Source: Azolla caroliniana (Eukaryota > Polypodiophyta). Taken from it: 64,000 bases of DNA. Below are positions 17,720 through 30,978 of this stretch, piece after piece (position 1 is the stretch's first letter; each line of letters opens with the position of its first letter). The notes beneath the pieces were generated by a model. The model did no database searches and was not told the origin of the DNA. It saw only the letters and a program-made list of their open reading frames with translations. The DNA lies in assembly GCA_043228905.1 (NCBI GenBank), contig JBHGNT010000006.1:4154001-4218000 (forward strand), written 5' to 3'. Position numbers and translations under genes: made by a program.

Positions 17720-18408
17720 AAGAAGGTTGTAGGTGATCCATCATATCTTCCAAACAAGGTGAAAAGGCTAGGTAGGAAATCTGACATGAATTAGTCTTTT
17801 GGGACCCGTGGATGAAATTTTCTTTGATACCTACGATAGATTTGTACCAGTCAATGAACCTTCATTGGATCAATGTTATATATCCAGTAGCTATGATGCA
17901 ACCACCCATTTTGAGACCGTTGTGGAAGATGTTTTGGCAATGTATACAGCTATCACTGGAAAGGTTTTGGATTTGTCTATGGATGTAAGTGTAACTGATG
18001 AGTGTTTCTTTTTGCCATCTCTCTTTATGGGAGACATACAGTTCATTACAGAGCCAAATTGCAATATTTTTTTCTCCATATGTTAAGAACAACCAGATTT
18101 TCTGGTGTCTTGCATAGGGTTTGCCAAGGACAATGATCAAGATTAGGAATGATTATTATGGTGGAGAGTCAACATCTCTCAATCTTACACATTTGTGGTC
18201 CAAATTTAGAGGAAGTGACAAGCCTCCTATGTTTAAAGCCGTTGATGGGAGCTATGTTTTTAACAAAGGGAAGATCCACAAGGTTCCTGCTACAGATGTA
18301 GTAGCATTGAAGTCTCTCCTCATGGGTCTATTTGAGTTTGACTTGGGAGATGCAAGTTATTTAAGAGATATGGGACTGCAAGTAGCTTGGAATGTGTCTA
18401 CAGAATAA
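17720..18408 (+). pseudogene. Rab GDP dissociation inhibitor (GDI) pseudogene, exon blocks missing and order swapped
   Basis: GDI extracts GDP-bound Rab GTPases from membranes. Recognisable pieces, in window order, are: KKVVGDPSYLPNKVKR at 17720; LGRKSDM at about 17767; then in another frame LLGPVDEIFF, the NEPSLDQCYISSSYDATTHF block and ITGKVLDLSMD to about 17980 (normally the extreme C-terminus); then from 18118 RNDYYGGESTSLNL and KFRGSDKPP joined directly to FKAVDGSYVF and KVPATD (normally N-terminal). From memory of plant GDI, segments of about 33-38 residues are absent at three joins, the size of exons. A GT...AG-like segment (about 17984-18117) separates the two halves. The frame changes, the missing blocks and the swapped order make a functional GDI impossible. 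Confidence 0.82.
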
Positions 18409-21125
18409 CTTTCAGATTAGTTGACTAGTTTTCTCTACTTTGGAGTACATAGATTGCTTTCCTCAAACCATCATCTTATAAAGATGAGTTGGGAAAAATA
18501 TTTTGTATGTTGTTGTTATGACTTTTCTAAAAACTAATGGAAGGATATGTTCTTTTAAATATTAAAAATGTAACATGATTGCTTAGCCTGCACGACTGGT
18601 GTCTCACAATTTCAACTTTTCGACGTAATGTATGAGGATAGCTAGGCCTAACATTTATACATCTTCATAGGCTCTTTAATAGGAATGTGTTTTTAAAAGA
18701 CTCTTCATCCATTATGTCAAGAGGATGATAGTGCACGCTTGTATAATTCCCTCTATCTGATCATATTAGTCCCTTTCTAACATTAGCAATCATACCCTTC
18801 ACTTATGTACTTAAAAATATTAACATTAACAACTTCCATGAGGGCTTGTGATACTTGACATTCTGGTTGATGTGGATATAACAGTTGTAATATATTGTAT
18901 GAATTCGTCATAGCCTTTCGGCATCTTTCCATTAATACCAAGGTGAACCTTCTTTAAAATAAAAATAAATAAAAAATATTAGTGACCTATCGTCACTTGC
19001 ATTATAAAAATGACCTTACCAAGCCTTGACCTTGACCTTGACACTTCCTAATATTTTGTTGTGGTTTCATGCCCTTTGCCTATGGTTATCAACCCTTATC
19101 TATGTGTCGAGTGCATGCGTTGCGGGAGTAGTTGACCTTGACATCAAGACTTAGTGAATATCTCAGCCACTCGACAAAGACCATTGTCCTAACTTCAAAC
19201 TCATATGCTTAAAATTCATGGTAGTGGTCATTACATTGCCACAACATTGAAAGTATCAATATTCTAACTTTCACCCCTCTTCCACCACAAAGTATCACAT
19301 ACATTGGTGTGCATTTTGGATTGCTTACTTTGATGCAACTACGAGACACACAATCTTATCAAACCTCGCCCTCAATACCTCTTATTATGGAGTCGAATAC
19401 TTCACCTACTCAACGAGGACCATAGTCTTGTTTTTTATAACTCATATCCATATGTCCTATGATTGTAATCATTACATGTCCACCACACTCATTGAACGAA
19501 TATAGCAACTTTTGCCAAATTTGTCCTTTTGCTAGTAAAGGGATTTGTAAGTAGAGGTTCTATGATCATCAAGACAAATATTCAACGAAGGAAAATTTGT
19601 GTCCTCCCTCTTAGGACATGAATTATAATCACCAATATTTTTAAGAGACTACAAATTGAGATTCTCAAATCTCCAATAGCATGTTTAGAGTACATGAACT
19701 ATGATTTTATCATCATTATATTGTACTTGGTATTTCCAATCACTCGCGCACTAGTATATCAATGCTTGGGGATTTCCTTTGAATAATATGATATCAAGCT
19801 TAAGAGTTCATGAACCTTAAGAGGTTTTTTCCATGCTTTCCTTTCAACATCGAGTATGATCAATATTGGTTGGACATGGTTGAAATGCACGTGATAGAGT
19901 TCCCATAAAAAAGGATGTACTAAACGATAGTCAGACATGACATGGCAACGCATATCATGTATTCATTATTGGTTAAGACGCCGATGCACGTGGATGTGGA
20001 ATGAATTCCATCATATAAGGTTTTGTTTGTCAACACTTGTACACACTTGATCGAGAGATGAAGATAATCAGTCAACATCCACGAGGAGGCCCATATTTAC
20101 ATGAGATACCAGGATCGGTAGGCATCGTATAGATAATAGGAGTCTCTTCTATCAAAGGTACTAGGAATTTCAAAAAACATTTCTCTTGTGAGCTCAAACA
20201 AGGAGCGAATGTGAGTGGCAGGCAATGGGGATAATGACGCTTGTTAACTTGTGCAGAGAGATGGATAAGCAGATAGATAGTTTTTTTTTGTCTTTTGAAT
20301 GTCCAACAATGGCACCGCCTTTCGTGCTCTCGTATCATGATCAAGACTCAAGAGTGGATGGTGGTCGTCCATCGGTAGTGGAAAGGTGGCCGAACGTGGT
20401 GATGAGCAACATCACATCGAACCATAAAAAAAATGGACATGTGATGCTCTCATTCCATAGAGTTAGAGTTTTGCGGCCGCCAGGAGGAATATGGGGTTTT
20501 CAAGAAGGCACCAAAAAGATGTGTCTCATGCAAGAATGGAGGGGATCAAGAACAAGAACCAATATCTAACAAAAATGTAATCAAATGTTAAAACAATAGA
20601 CTTTAGACAAACCCCAATGTTTCAGCCTTCACATTAGGAGCATATTCTGGTCCTGTCTTCTTCTTCTTCTTCCTTGTGTTTCAGAGCCTGCTGCTACACA
20701 CATCTCCCACCTGCCACAACTGACTGCTGCTCCTTCTCAACCTAGAAACTAATTAGATAATCATAATAAGAAAAGAAGAAGAAGAAGAAGATGACAACGA
20801 TGACGAGAAAAGGCTTAACTCATGCACATGGCAATGCCCCAGAGACATGGGAAAATGATACTCTCTGCATACATTTCGTCACACCAGGTATTTTTCACTG
20901 CATCTCCATCACCATCACCATCGTTACTACAATCATCAAGAGGCACGGTCATCCGCATGCCTTCCATTTCGCAAAACTGGCATACGCATTCGTTTTAGTG
21001 TTTTGTCAAGCTAAAACTTGCTGGTAAGATGGAGCTGCAAAGATTAAGCTCAAACTAGCTGATAATAAGAACTTGCAAAGGTTTTGGGCATTTGAAACGG
21101 AACAATCAACAATCCTGTGTTCAGA
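18409..21125. other. intergenic, includes HAK upstream region and a degenerate duplication
   Basis: Near 18530-18545 the sequence ctaatggaaggatat precedes an A/T-rich stretch and resembles the tail at about 12745. Segments around 19158-19250 and 19399-19490 share a degenerate pattern (ccactcgacaaagacca-like and ctactcaacgaggacca, then catggtcattacat-like text), suggesting an old tandem duplication. Short CTT and GAA runs lie at 20658-20672 and 20772-20790, in the probable promoter or leader of the HAK gene. No gene recognised. Confidence 0.45.
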
Positions 21126-24100
21126 ATGGAAGAGAATGGATTCCATACACATGGCCCTTCCAAAGAAGAAATCTGGGACATCCAGATGACCTCGGATTTT
21201 GGTTATAAGGGGGGTGATCGGCCCAATAATAACAATGAACATGAAACAGAATGTGAAAATACGGGCAAAACAGAATTGAATACTCGGGATGTTAACATCA
21301 GTTATGATCTCCATTATCAGCATCCCAATAATGATGAGCGTAACATCGAGGATGACAATTTCACTCTAAGGCAGCTGCCACCTCTCTGTCGTTCTATATC
21401 TCAAGCATACTTTCCAAAACATCCCCAAGTCAAGGTCAGCTCTCTATTACCATTGCTAAATATTTTCACAACTAGCACCTTTGGCTTTATCTCCTTCTTT
21501 CGTTAGAATATCTCAAATGTTGACAATTAATATGCCCCTCTACGTAGAACTAGAAGCAGGCTGTGTGTGTATGTATATATGCTGTTTGTGTATGTATGTG
21601 GTGGTGTTTATATATGTATTTATGAAGGTGGGTATTTTTTGTTTATGTATGTCTGTATTGTGTGTGCGCGTCGGAGTCCATTAGATTGGTTGTTAATAAT
21701 AGAATTATTCGGCCTGATTTCATTAGCTAAATATAGATGGAAAGGAGATCGCTTTATTCTTTATAAATAAACGTAAAAAGAAGATCTAAAGTTATGCATG
21801 AAGTAACGTAGTCACTATGACATACGAACACAGCACACATACACGAGGCTTAGATCTTGATCTGAGCATTAGCATGAGTTTATTTATAGAGTTGTGGTGG
21901 CTGGCAATCAATTTTTTTGGCTTATCAAACTCTCGGAGTAGTCTATGGCGATCTTGGAACATCTCCACTCTACGTGTTTTCTTCGCTGCAATATCCTTTA
22001 TCAACCATAGAAGACTATTTTGGTATTTTAAGCCTCATTTTTTGGTCTCTTACAATGATACCACTGGTTAAATATGTCTTCATTGTTCTCAGAGCTGATG
22101 ATCATGGTGAAGGTATGGAAGTTTATGTAATGGATACATTGTTTTATGTCTGGGTCATTTTTATGTATATCGAGGTAATTAATCTCAGGTGGTACCTTTG
22201 CTCTGTATTCGCTGCTATCCCGGAACTTAAACCTAAGGAGATATAGCCGCAAGCAGTTGACACGGTTTGAATCTGATGCACAACCTAGATTTTGTGGAGC
22301 CAATAAGAGTGTTGTCACTGTTAAGACTCTTAAGTTCATTGAACAAAGCATGGTTGCTCAGAAAGGTTTACTTTTACTAGTATTGTTGGGTACGTGTATG
22401 GTTATAGGTGATGGGGTGCTCGCACCTGCCATTTCAGGTTAAATCTCATCATCCTTCTGCTTTCTTTTCCTTGTGCTTACATGTTCACTTTGTCATTTAT
22501 GTTTTTCTGCTAATAATTATGTATTTTTCTGTTAGTTCTGTCAGCTATCGAGGGCATAAAGTCTAAACATCCAGGCCTAAGTCAGAGTAAGTCTCTATCC
22601 ATTCATATCATTTCTATTTTGTCTATTTATTAAAAAGAAAAGTGTCTTTTTCATATGCTGAAAGTTTGGAAATTGTCTACTATAGATGCAGTTGTCATCA
22701 TATCAACTGTGATTTTGATTTGTCTATTCATCATGCAAAGGTTTGGGACACACAGAGTTAGTGTTTTCTTCTCTCCTATCATGTTAGCATGGTTTCTAAG
22801 CAATGCAACAATTGGTATCTACAACATTGTTGCATACTATCCTGAAGTGTTGAAGGCAATTTCACCTCATTATATCCCTCTCTTTCTCATTCGTCATGGT
22901 AAGTATGGGTGGCGGATGTTGGGTGCTGTCATCTTGTGCATCACAGGTATGCAATTTATATAGCCCAACAGCTTTATAAAGTTTGTTTCATGGAATTGAT
23001 CAGATTGTGTGTTTTGTTAATAAAGGGGCTGAAGCTATGTTTGCTGATTTGGGTCATTTCAATAAGCGTGCAATCCAGGTATTTGAGCTATAATATAATT
23101 CGTGGTAAATTTGTGATAATAATGTTGTAGATATTTGCATGCCTTTTGAGCAAAATCTTGCAAAACAATAATGAATTGCACAGACGTTTAAATACAGTAA
23201 AGCAATATGTGAATCGATAACGATTCAGATTGATTAATTTGGAAAATTAGTTTCAATGCAAAATTAATGTGTTGTATATCAAGGAATTCTCTACGGAAAA
23301 ACTTTATCACTAAACACACACCTACATAGTTTATGTGTGCTCATCCTTTTTAATTTCATGTTCTCTAGACTCTATATCTTGTATATAGCTTCATTGGCCC
23401 CAAATATAAGATTGAGTGTGCCATCTTTGAAAGAGGAAATATATCAACAATATTCTCATCCATGAGTTTTACCATCCTCTTTTAAGGACATATAGTTGAA
23501 GCTAAGGTAAAAGCAGATAAAGTAAGATAGGACACAGTCATATAAAGAATAAATGGGAGATAATGAACATAAGAGAATGGAAGGGAATATGCTCCAACTA
23601 CTCACTCAGATTGTTGTAAAAATCAATCTGTACTTCTGGGTACATCTCGTCCTTCTGCATTTCTGCATTCATCCTTGGTGATGGAAGATAATGTAAAAGG
23701 GCTCAAAAAATGCCACGGCACTACTGGGCTAGAGGGTTTCAAGGCATGGGTTTCCACGGTTCCCACAGCTTGTGCACATCCATAGGAGTAAGGCACAAGG
23801 CAAAAGGCACTTTTTTCATTGAGTTTGGTGCCCAAGAACAGCCATCGTATACATATGTGCTTATTGCATTGTGTGCCATCTTAGATGACGGTGATGATAT
23901 GTTGATGTCCACAGTGTGCCAACATGAGCCATGGAACAACAATGGTTAAAAAGCCAAGATCCAATAAGAAGAAATTTTAAATAAGGGTAGAGCAAAAAGA
24001 AAAAGAAAACCTGAAGTGAAAAACCAAGCTTGTCGCTGAATTTCAGTGTTTAAAATTCCATGAATTTGGTTCTGTCGTTGAATAGATGAGCAAAGGGCAT

Positions 24101-26251
24101 GGATATTGTCACTTGGCATTTGTTGTGTCATAGTTAGCAGTTCTTGAAAGCTAGTCTAACTTCTGGATCTCTTTAACTGTTAGAAAGATTGGTTTGGAAA
24201 TTGGGTATTTTTTGGGGGAATAATCTTCACATCTTGATGGCTTTACTCCTTGCTTGTCCCAGGAGATAGCACATCCATTTTGTGTGGAGAAGAGTTGTGG
24301 GTAGGTGTACATGCATGCACAATTTGCTTAGTCTAACCCTGACAGAAAGCAGCAATGATTCTATTTGACGCACACATCTATTTGACCTCCATGGGGCTAT
24401 GTCTTAATGGCAGAACTACTGAAGGGTGTTTAGGAAATATGTGAATACCTGTTATATTAGAAGTTTTCCAATCCCAGTGGAGTTCTTTGCCATATAAACT
24501 ATATTAGTTATCCAAATTATCCATCATTGTAATATGAAAGGATATAATGTTAAATTCCATCCATGGATTTTTCTTGTGATCATATTTTGTGTTGTTAATT
24601 GCAGATAGCCTTCTCTGCTGTAGTATACCCATCTTTGATCCTTACATATGCAGGACAAGGAGCTTACTTGATCAAGAACCCATCAGATCTCAGAGATGCA
24701 TTCTATAAATCTGTACCGAAGCCAGTATTTTGGCCAATGTTCATTGTGTCCACTTTGGCAGCAATAGTAGCGAGCCAAGCCCTTATATCTGCCACATTTA
24801 GTATCGTTAAGCAGTTAGTGGCGCTTGATTGTTTTCCAAGAGTGAAAATCATTCACACATCAGAGAGATCAGAAGGCGAGGTCTACTCACCGGAAGTGAG
24901 CTATTGTTTGATGCTTCTGTGCATCACGGTGGTTCTGGGATTTCGAAGTGGGGCTCGCATAGGCAATGCTTATGGTGTGGATTCTTTCTTATACCCTCTG
25001 TGAAGCTTCTCATTTGGAAATCAAAATTATTCTTGTGAATTCAAAATCTTGATACCTTTTATGTTTTCTTGTTCAGGAGTTGCTGTTACTTGTGTCATGC
25101 TCATCACCACAATACTGATCACATTAGTGATGATCATGTTATGGAATCTACCACTTCCTATCAGTTTGTTTTTCTTTTGCATTTTTGGTCTCATTGAGGG
25201 GGCTTATTTAACCTCGGTGCTGAATAAGATCCTGGAAGGTGGTTGGGTCCCATTTGCATTGTCATTGTTGATTCTTGTCATTATGCTATCATGGATATAC
25301 GGCCGGACAAAGAAATATGAGTTTGAAGTATCAAGAAAAGTATCCAAAGATGAGCTACAGAAGTTGTGTGAAGAGGATATGGTGAGGGTGCCAGGAGTGT
25401 GTTTATTTTACAGTGATCTTGTGCATGGGATATCTCCTCTTATAAGGCATTATGTGAGATGTACAGGCACTTTACATCAAGTGTTAGTGTTTATCACGAT
25501 TCGTCATGTTCCAGTCCCAACAATATTAGCAGATGAGAGATTTGTTGTGGATAGATTGATATACAAGGAAGGAGTGTACAGGTGAGGGCAAAAACAATAA
25601 GCGGAGTAGCCCATCTTGTTTTATAATGTTTACGCTTTTTCTGGTGAATACCGTTAGTAAATTCTTAAAATTTAAGATTTTATGAATCGTTTGATGGTAA
25701 AACATAGCATAACCTTCATATGTTGCTAGCATACTCTTCATTTTTAGGTTGATGAATATTTCATTAGTTGACAAAATTGCCATTCTATTTGTTTGCTCTG
25801 GTACTACAGGTGTGTTGGTCGCTATGGGTACATGGATTTAGGGAAAGAACGACGTGGCTCAAATATTTTAGACGAGGTCATTCATTGTCTAAAGAGGCAC
25901 ATCGGCAGTGAAGATGATATATGTTTGTCTTGTCCTCTTGGAAGGAATGGACTGCTTAAAGAAGAAGAAGAATATTATTATTATACGAATGGGCGGAAAG
26001 CAGCATTTGTGAGGAGGATGAAAGAGGATGCTGAAGCTGAGGTGAATACATTGGAAGGTGCGGGAAGGAAGGGTGTCGTGTATGTGCTGGGTAAAGCCAC
26101 CTTGCAAACTAGTGCAAGTAGAGGTTGGTTTGAGAGCTTTGTCATCAACCATGTCTATCATTTCTTGGTCACTATTTCCACATCCGCACTTGCATTCCTC
26201 AATATTCCACCTTCACAGTTTTTGCAAGTAGGAATGACTTATCAAATCTAA
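21126..26251 (+). CDS. HAK: HAK/KUP/KT potassium transporter, complete, nine exons
   Basis: This family moves K+ (or Na+ in some members) into plant cells, usually by H+ symport at the plasma membrane or tonoplast. Exons: 21126-21434, 21890-22112, 22189-22437, 22536-22586, 22686-22946, 23026-23078, 24605-24974, 25077-25581 and 25810-26251. All introns are GT-AG and every phase matches, giving 820 aa, a usual length. Motifs: [14 protein letters not shown] in the first membrane segment (exon 2), [12 protein letters not shown] restored across the exon 2/3 junction, [39 protein letters not shown] across exons 5/6, [22 protein letters not shown] across exons 7/8, [11 protein letters not shown], and QVGMTYQI at the C-terminus. 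The hydrophilic first exon (103 aa) is Asn/Glu-rich and poorly conserved; 21126 is its first ATG. No disabling change seen. Exact group and substrate are not decidable here. Confidence 0.95.
23079..24604. other. large HAK intron 6, no embedded gene seen
   Basis: This 1526-bp intron separates the AIQ and IAFSA coding blocks. Two overlapping open frames near 23623-23949 (plus and minus) show no family motif. I see no intact element inside it. Confidence 0.6.
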
Positions 26252-27760
26252 TGGCCTTGTGACTTTGGAGGGAAGTGAATCCATCATACATTATCCTATA
26301 TGAATGCATGCATGTATGTATGTGTATGCATGTATATTATGTATCACCACACAATGACGTCTCATGGGCATTCTTATCTTATATATGCTGCATTTAAAAG
26401 AAAAACAAATAGGATGTACAATGAGAGTAGAAGTACGTAAAACAATAGCAAACTTTTTTTCAGCTGATCACAACTATAATAATCATGAATTTTTACAACA
26501 TTTTATTAGCACATAGGAACACTTACAATCCTGATGCATCTTGTCATGTAAACATTATGTTAGCGATTTATAAATAATGAAAAGTATGCCATGTATTTTA
26601 TTGTAGGTGGTTTGTGTGATTAATTCTAGCCAGGCCTTGATTTTGATTTAAACTTAAATAATTGTTTGATCTCTACGCCAAGTTGTTGTAAAACAATGCA
26701 TTGTATTTTATAATCACAACAATTTATGGTGCACACAACTACATCTTGAATCAACATTGCTAATACACCGTGAGTTTCATTCGATGGATAATTGTATGTT
26801 GCTTTTCCTGCCGATTATGCACCCTATTAGCTATGAAATATGCATAGAGACCTACTTAATGAAGCCCTACTTATCTACTTATGGGTATATCTTGGGCAAT
26901 ATACAAGTTTTCTTAAAAAATAATTAACAGGGCAGAATCAAAGCCTTCACAACTTCATCTCTTGTAATATTAAGACTTCCTCAATTGAAATTCTACAAAA
27001 ATAAGATATGCACTATTTCAACATGATACTTTGTACAACACTTAGAATCTGGATATTCTCTTTGTATATAATGTAAGAAAAAGATTTAAGTGACACCAAT
27101 ATTAAGAGTAAGTATTAGTATGTATTATAAGAAAAATATTTAAATAACACCAAGATTACGAGTAAGTATTACTATGTATATTTCCTTCGAGGTCAAATAT
27201 GACTCATCCTTGTACTAGATAAATGACACATAATAGTTTGGGAAATTTGTTAAAGTACGTTTCAAAATTCTCAAAATGCTAAGATATTCCATTGGATCAT
27301 TAGTCTTCTCTAGCATGTGCATGTATTTGTAGAGAGCATTAAAATATCATCGCCATCTACATCTAGATGCATAAGCAACATCATTGGAACTCTCAGAATA
27401 CCATAGTATCATTAGGATCTACAACGTATTGACGGGAATTCTTAAAATAGCATCACTGATTCACTAGTATTACTTAGATCGACAATAATCTCTCTCTCTC
27501 TCTCTCTCTCTTTGGTAACTTTGTCAATGTTAAAATACCATAGCCACTCTCATCATATACATATACACGTATATACATATTGAATACTTGTGGGGAACCT
27601 ATTTATGTATAAGCATACAACCCTTGAATGAGGACAGAAAAGATGTTAAGAAAGGGAATGAAGAGAGGGAGCGAACCACCCCCCCCTCCCTTTTTACCTT
27701 TTGAAGAGATTTTTGAAACAGTTCCCGCTCGTTCGTGAAGGTTAGTAGGAATGATGAATT
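26252..27760. other. intergenic between HAK and HMGB, with short repeats
   Basis: Contains a TATG-type run near 26310-26340, an imperfect tandem duplication of about 57 bp at 27068-27180 (units ending in gagtaagtatta), and a (CT)n run at about 27488-27512. The start includes the HAK 3' UTR. The last 150 bp are C-rich next to the HMGB promoter. No gene recognised. Confidence 0.55.
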
Positions 27761-28549
27761 CAATATAAAGAGGAAGAAGAAACGGGACGGACGTGTGTGA
27801 AAGCGTCCAGAAATGAAAAGAGCACTTCAGACCGCCAACCTCCCCCCGCCCCCCCTCCTTTTTTTGAAGCGTTTCTTCGCTTCTATGCTTCCCTTCTTCT
27901 TCTTCTTTTTCTCTGGAAAAAAAGCCCCTCCTCCTTCTCTAACGTTCCTTCTGCAACAACAGCGAGAAAGAAAAGAAAGCTCTCACCACTGACGTTCCCC
28001 TTCCTTCACCAAAGCTGCCAGCAATAAGTTTTCAGTGAGTATTTTCCCTCCCTTCCTCCCTCTCTGCATGTCTCTTTCTTTTCTCTCCTGTTCCTTCTTC
28101 TCCTTCTCCTCTCTACATATGGTTTTTTTTACTCTAAAATACAGGAATTTTGCTTCCATAGCTTCATCTTCACTGAATTGCTCATTTTCTAGTTGACTGC
28201 AACCGGTTACTTTTTTTCTTTCGAAATTTCCTTGCCTCAACAAAGCTTTCATCGATCGTCTTCAAGTTAGTATTCCCACTGTAGATTTATTGTTTCTGTG
28301 CTGTTATTTTCCTCTCTTTCCGTGTTTTTCTTTACTTTAGACCCTAGGAGTCCTCTTTTCTGTATTCCTCATTCTGTAATTGGATGCAACTTTCATTATC
28401 CGTGTTTTTCTGTTTTTGATATTTTCTTTGCCACTTCTAATTGGATGCTACTTTCATAAGTCCACTTCTACGGCATTTATTTTTCGCAGTCTTTCCTTAT
28501 TAAATAGTATGTCTTTCTCTCCTTCTCTTCCCAGGAGTAAGAAGCTGCT
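27761..28549 (+). promoter_or_regulatory. HMGB promoter and leader with a probable leader intron
   Basis: A TATA-like tataaag lies at 27764-27770, followed by a pyrimidine-rich leader. A donor-like CA|GTGAGT at 28035 and an acceptor ccttctcttcccag ending at 28534 would remove a 500-bp pyrimidine-rich leader intron and place the ATG 15 nt into the next exon. Other donors (for example GTTAGT near 28266) are possible. No transcript evidence is available. Confidence 0.45.
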
Positions 28550-30978
28550 ATGAAAGACGCTAACGCCAAAGCTGTCCTCTCAAAGAAGGCTGAAGAAACG
28601 TAAGTTTTCCTTTCGTTTCTTCTCTCACTCAAATTGTCAATTTTCCTTTCGTTTCTTCTCTCACTCAACTCTCTCTCTCCCTCTCTCTCTCTCTCCTGTT
28701 CCCTCAAGTTTATTTTCATTTGATTTCTTTCTAATTTAATTTATCCTGTATGGTTTTCTTTCAGGAACCTAAAGAAGAAGAAACAGCTCGTTTCTAAGGA
28801 CGATAAAGCGAAAAAAAGACTAGCTAGAAAGGAAAGGAAAGCTAAGAAGGACCCTAACAAGCCTAAACGGGCTCCTAGTGCCTTCTTTGTCTTTCTGTAA
28901 GCATGAAAAGTTCTCTAGTGATCGCGTTTCCATCCAAAGTTTTGCGTTGTCTTCATTGAAACATCATTATTGACAGCTTCACTGGAATTAGCATTAAAAA
29001 ATGTACAAATGTACTGTAGAAATCGCATATGATTGTCTATTTATTCCTTGTTTTAATGTGTCTTCTTGTGATCCTACAAATTTGAAAAAAGTTCTTCATG
29101 AATTCATGATTCGTTTCATCCCGTCTCAATTTTTTTCTTTCTGTAAGTCTCAAATTTGTTTAGATGTTCTATTTTTATCCTGTGTGTGTCTTTATCTTAC
29201 TGAAAGTGACATACATGTACAGATTTACCATAAAAGTCACGCTTTTGTTTATTTTCTTTCCTTCGTTTTTCTTTCTCCACCTTTCATGTTAGGTTCTTTA
29301 ATTTCATAGCTTTATAGTGAAATTGACGAGGAAATGTCTTTTCTTTTCTGCAGTGAAGAATTTCGCAAAACTTTCAATGCTGACAATCCAAACAACAAAT
29401 CTGTGTCAGCTGTAAGTTTGTACATCATTTTAATTTGATCGAAGTGGTCTTGCTTCACGTGTTTCAATTAAGCAGTTTCATATTAAAATATTTGCTATTT
29501 CCATCAATTATGAAATTTGTGTTTCATCTAGAAACTGTATGTTTCATATGCTTGCAATCGTTCCCTTTCTAGAATGTTTCAGATAAGCAAAAAGAAATCA
29601 TATGGATTCCTTTTAAAATAAAGTTATGGATTTCTTTCTAATTATTAAGTAAAACCTGGTAGTAAATGGAGAAACGATTTACCACACAGTAGCTATATTG
29701 CAGCAGGTTTTTGCATGGAAAATTGCACACTTGAAGTAATATGAATTTATTAGGAAATACGACAATTTATTTTTTTTCTTCGTTCTAAGATGATCTTTTG
29801 TGAACTTTTATACTTGAAATTAAAATCATTAGAAAATAGGCAACAAAATTATATAAACATATCAGGAAGCGTATGCATTTCAGTTGCCTTCATATATTTC
29901 TAGATTGCATATTCATAGAGCGGCAAGATCCCTTTAAATGTATGAAGTAATTGTAATTGACCAGAATGCTGCAATTTTATTTACATTCTGTATATATATG
30001 TAATATCTAAAGTATTCAGTTTCCTTTGTCAAGTATTTGCAGTCTTCAAGTTGAAAATTTAGCTACCATTCAGAGCAACACCATTTTTCTTACTTTTTTA
30101 CACATTTTAATCAGTTTCTTTAATCCACGTTTTCAGGTTGGAAAAGCTGGGGGTGACAAGTGGAAGACAATGTCTGATGCGGTATTCAGTTTCTGTCTCA
30201 TGTTGATGGTCCAGTTTATTTTGGGAAATTAAATAATAGTATCATAACTGATGCTTTTTCTTTTTTCCCTACTCAGGAGAAGTCTCCTTACATTGCCAAA
30301 GCTGAGAAGAGAAAAACAGAATATGAGAAAGCTATGAAAATCTATAATGCAAATCAGGTAGATATAAAATCCTAGTTCCTGCCAATTGTTTTTTACTTTT
30401 TGACCTTGTTTTTATATTGCTATGGTGTACCGTAAATGTTGGGGTTGTGTTCTCCACCAGGTTATATGCAAAAGCCTATAAATACAGTTTTTTTGCTTCT
30501 CTTCAATAAGATATCTTAGGCTTAATAACAAAACCACAATACAAATTGTCTTATTTTTATGCCCATTATAACATGTTTTTAGGCTAACAAGAAGTCATGT
30601 TTCATATATTTTATGCTTTGCTTTTCATATTGCATTGATATATTTTGAATCCAGAGTCTTGCTAATTTCTATTTATTTGAGAAACCTTGTGTATATATGA
30701 AGGTTTGTGTATATATATTATGCCACAACATTGATTTATAGCTGAAATGGTAAGAGAATATTTTTTTGTTTAAACATTACTGATTTTAAATGTGCTTGGA
30801 AAGGGCCAAGTAACTGCAGATGAATCAGAAAAGTACAAATCCGAGGTGAATGATGAAGAAGAGGTGTTATTCTGAAAGCCACTTGTCTAATGTGGACATA
30901 TTAGATTTCTTTTGCATTGTGAATAATACTAAACTGCTTCTTTTGTAGGATGAAGAAGACGATGAGGATGAGGAATAA
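28550..30978 (+). CDS. HMGB: HMGB-type high mobility group box protein, complete, seven exons
   Basis: HMGB proteins are small nuclear chromatin proteins that bind and bend DNA through a single HMG box. Exons: 28550-28599, 28765-28896, 29354-29411, 30137-30181, 30277-30357, 30804-30863 and 30949-30978; all GT-AG with matching phases, product 151 aa. Residues 1-45 are Lys-rich basic leader. The HMG box spans about 46-119, with DPNKPKRAPSAFFVFL, NPNNKSVSAVGKAGGDKW and SPYIAKAEKRKTEYEKAM. The acidic tail from about 139 ends in EEEDEEDDEDEE. This basic/box/acidic order is the plant HMGB plan and the length is typical. The conserved PSAFF and KW residues of the box are present. It is convergent with the downstream F-box gene. 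Confidence 0.95.

Noticed and set aside
20225-21027. Plus-strand frames before the HAK gene considered as extra 5' coding exons
   Set aside because: No splice site links them in frame to 21126 with HAK homology, and the 21126 ATG already gives a normal-length protein.
22028-22351. Minus-strand frame overlapping HAK exons 2 and 3
   Set aside because: Shadow of the HAK coding exons; no homology of its own.
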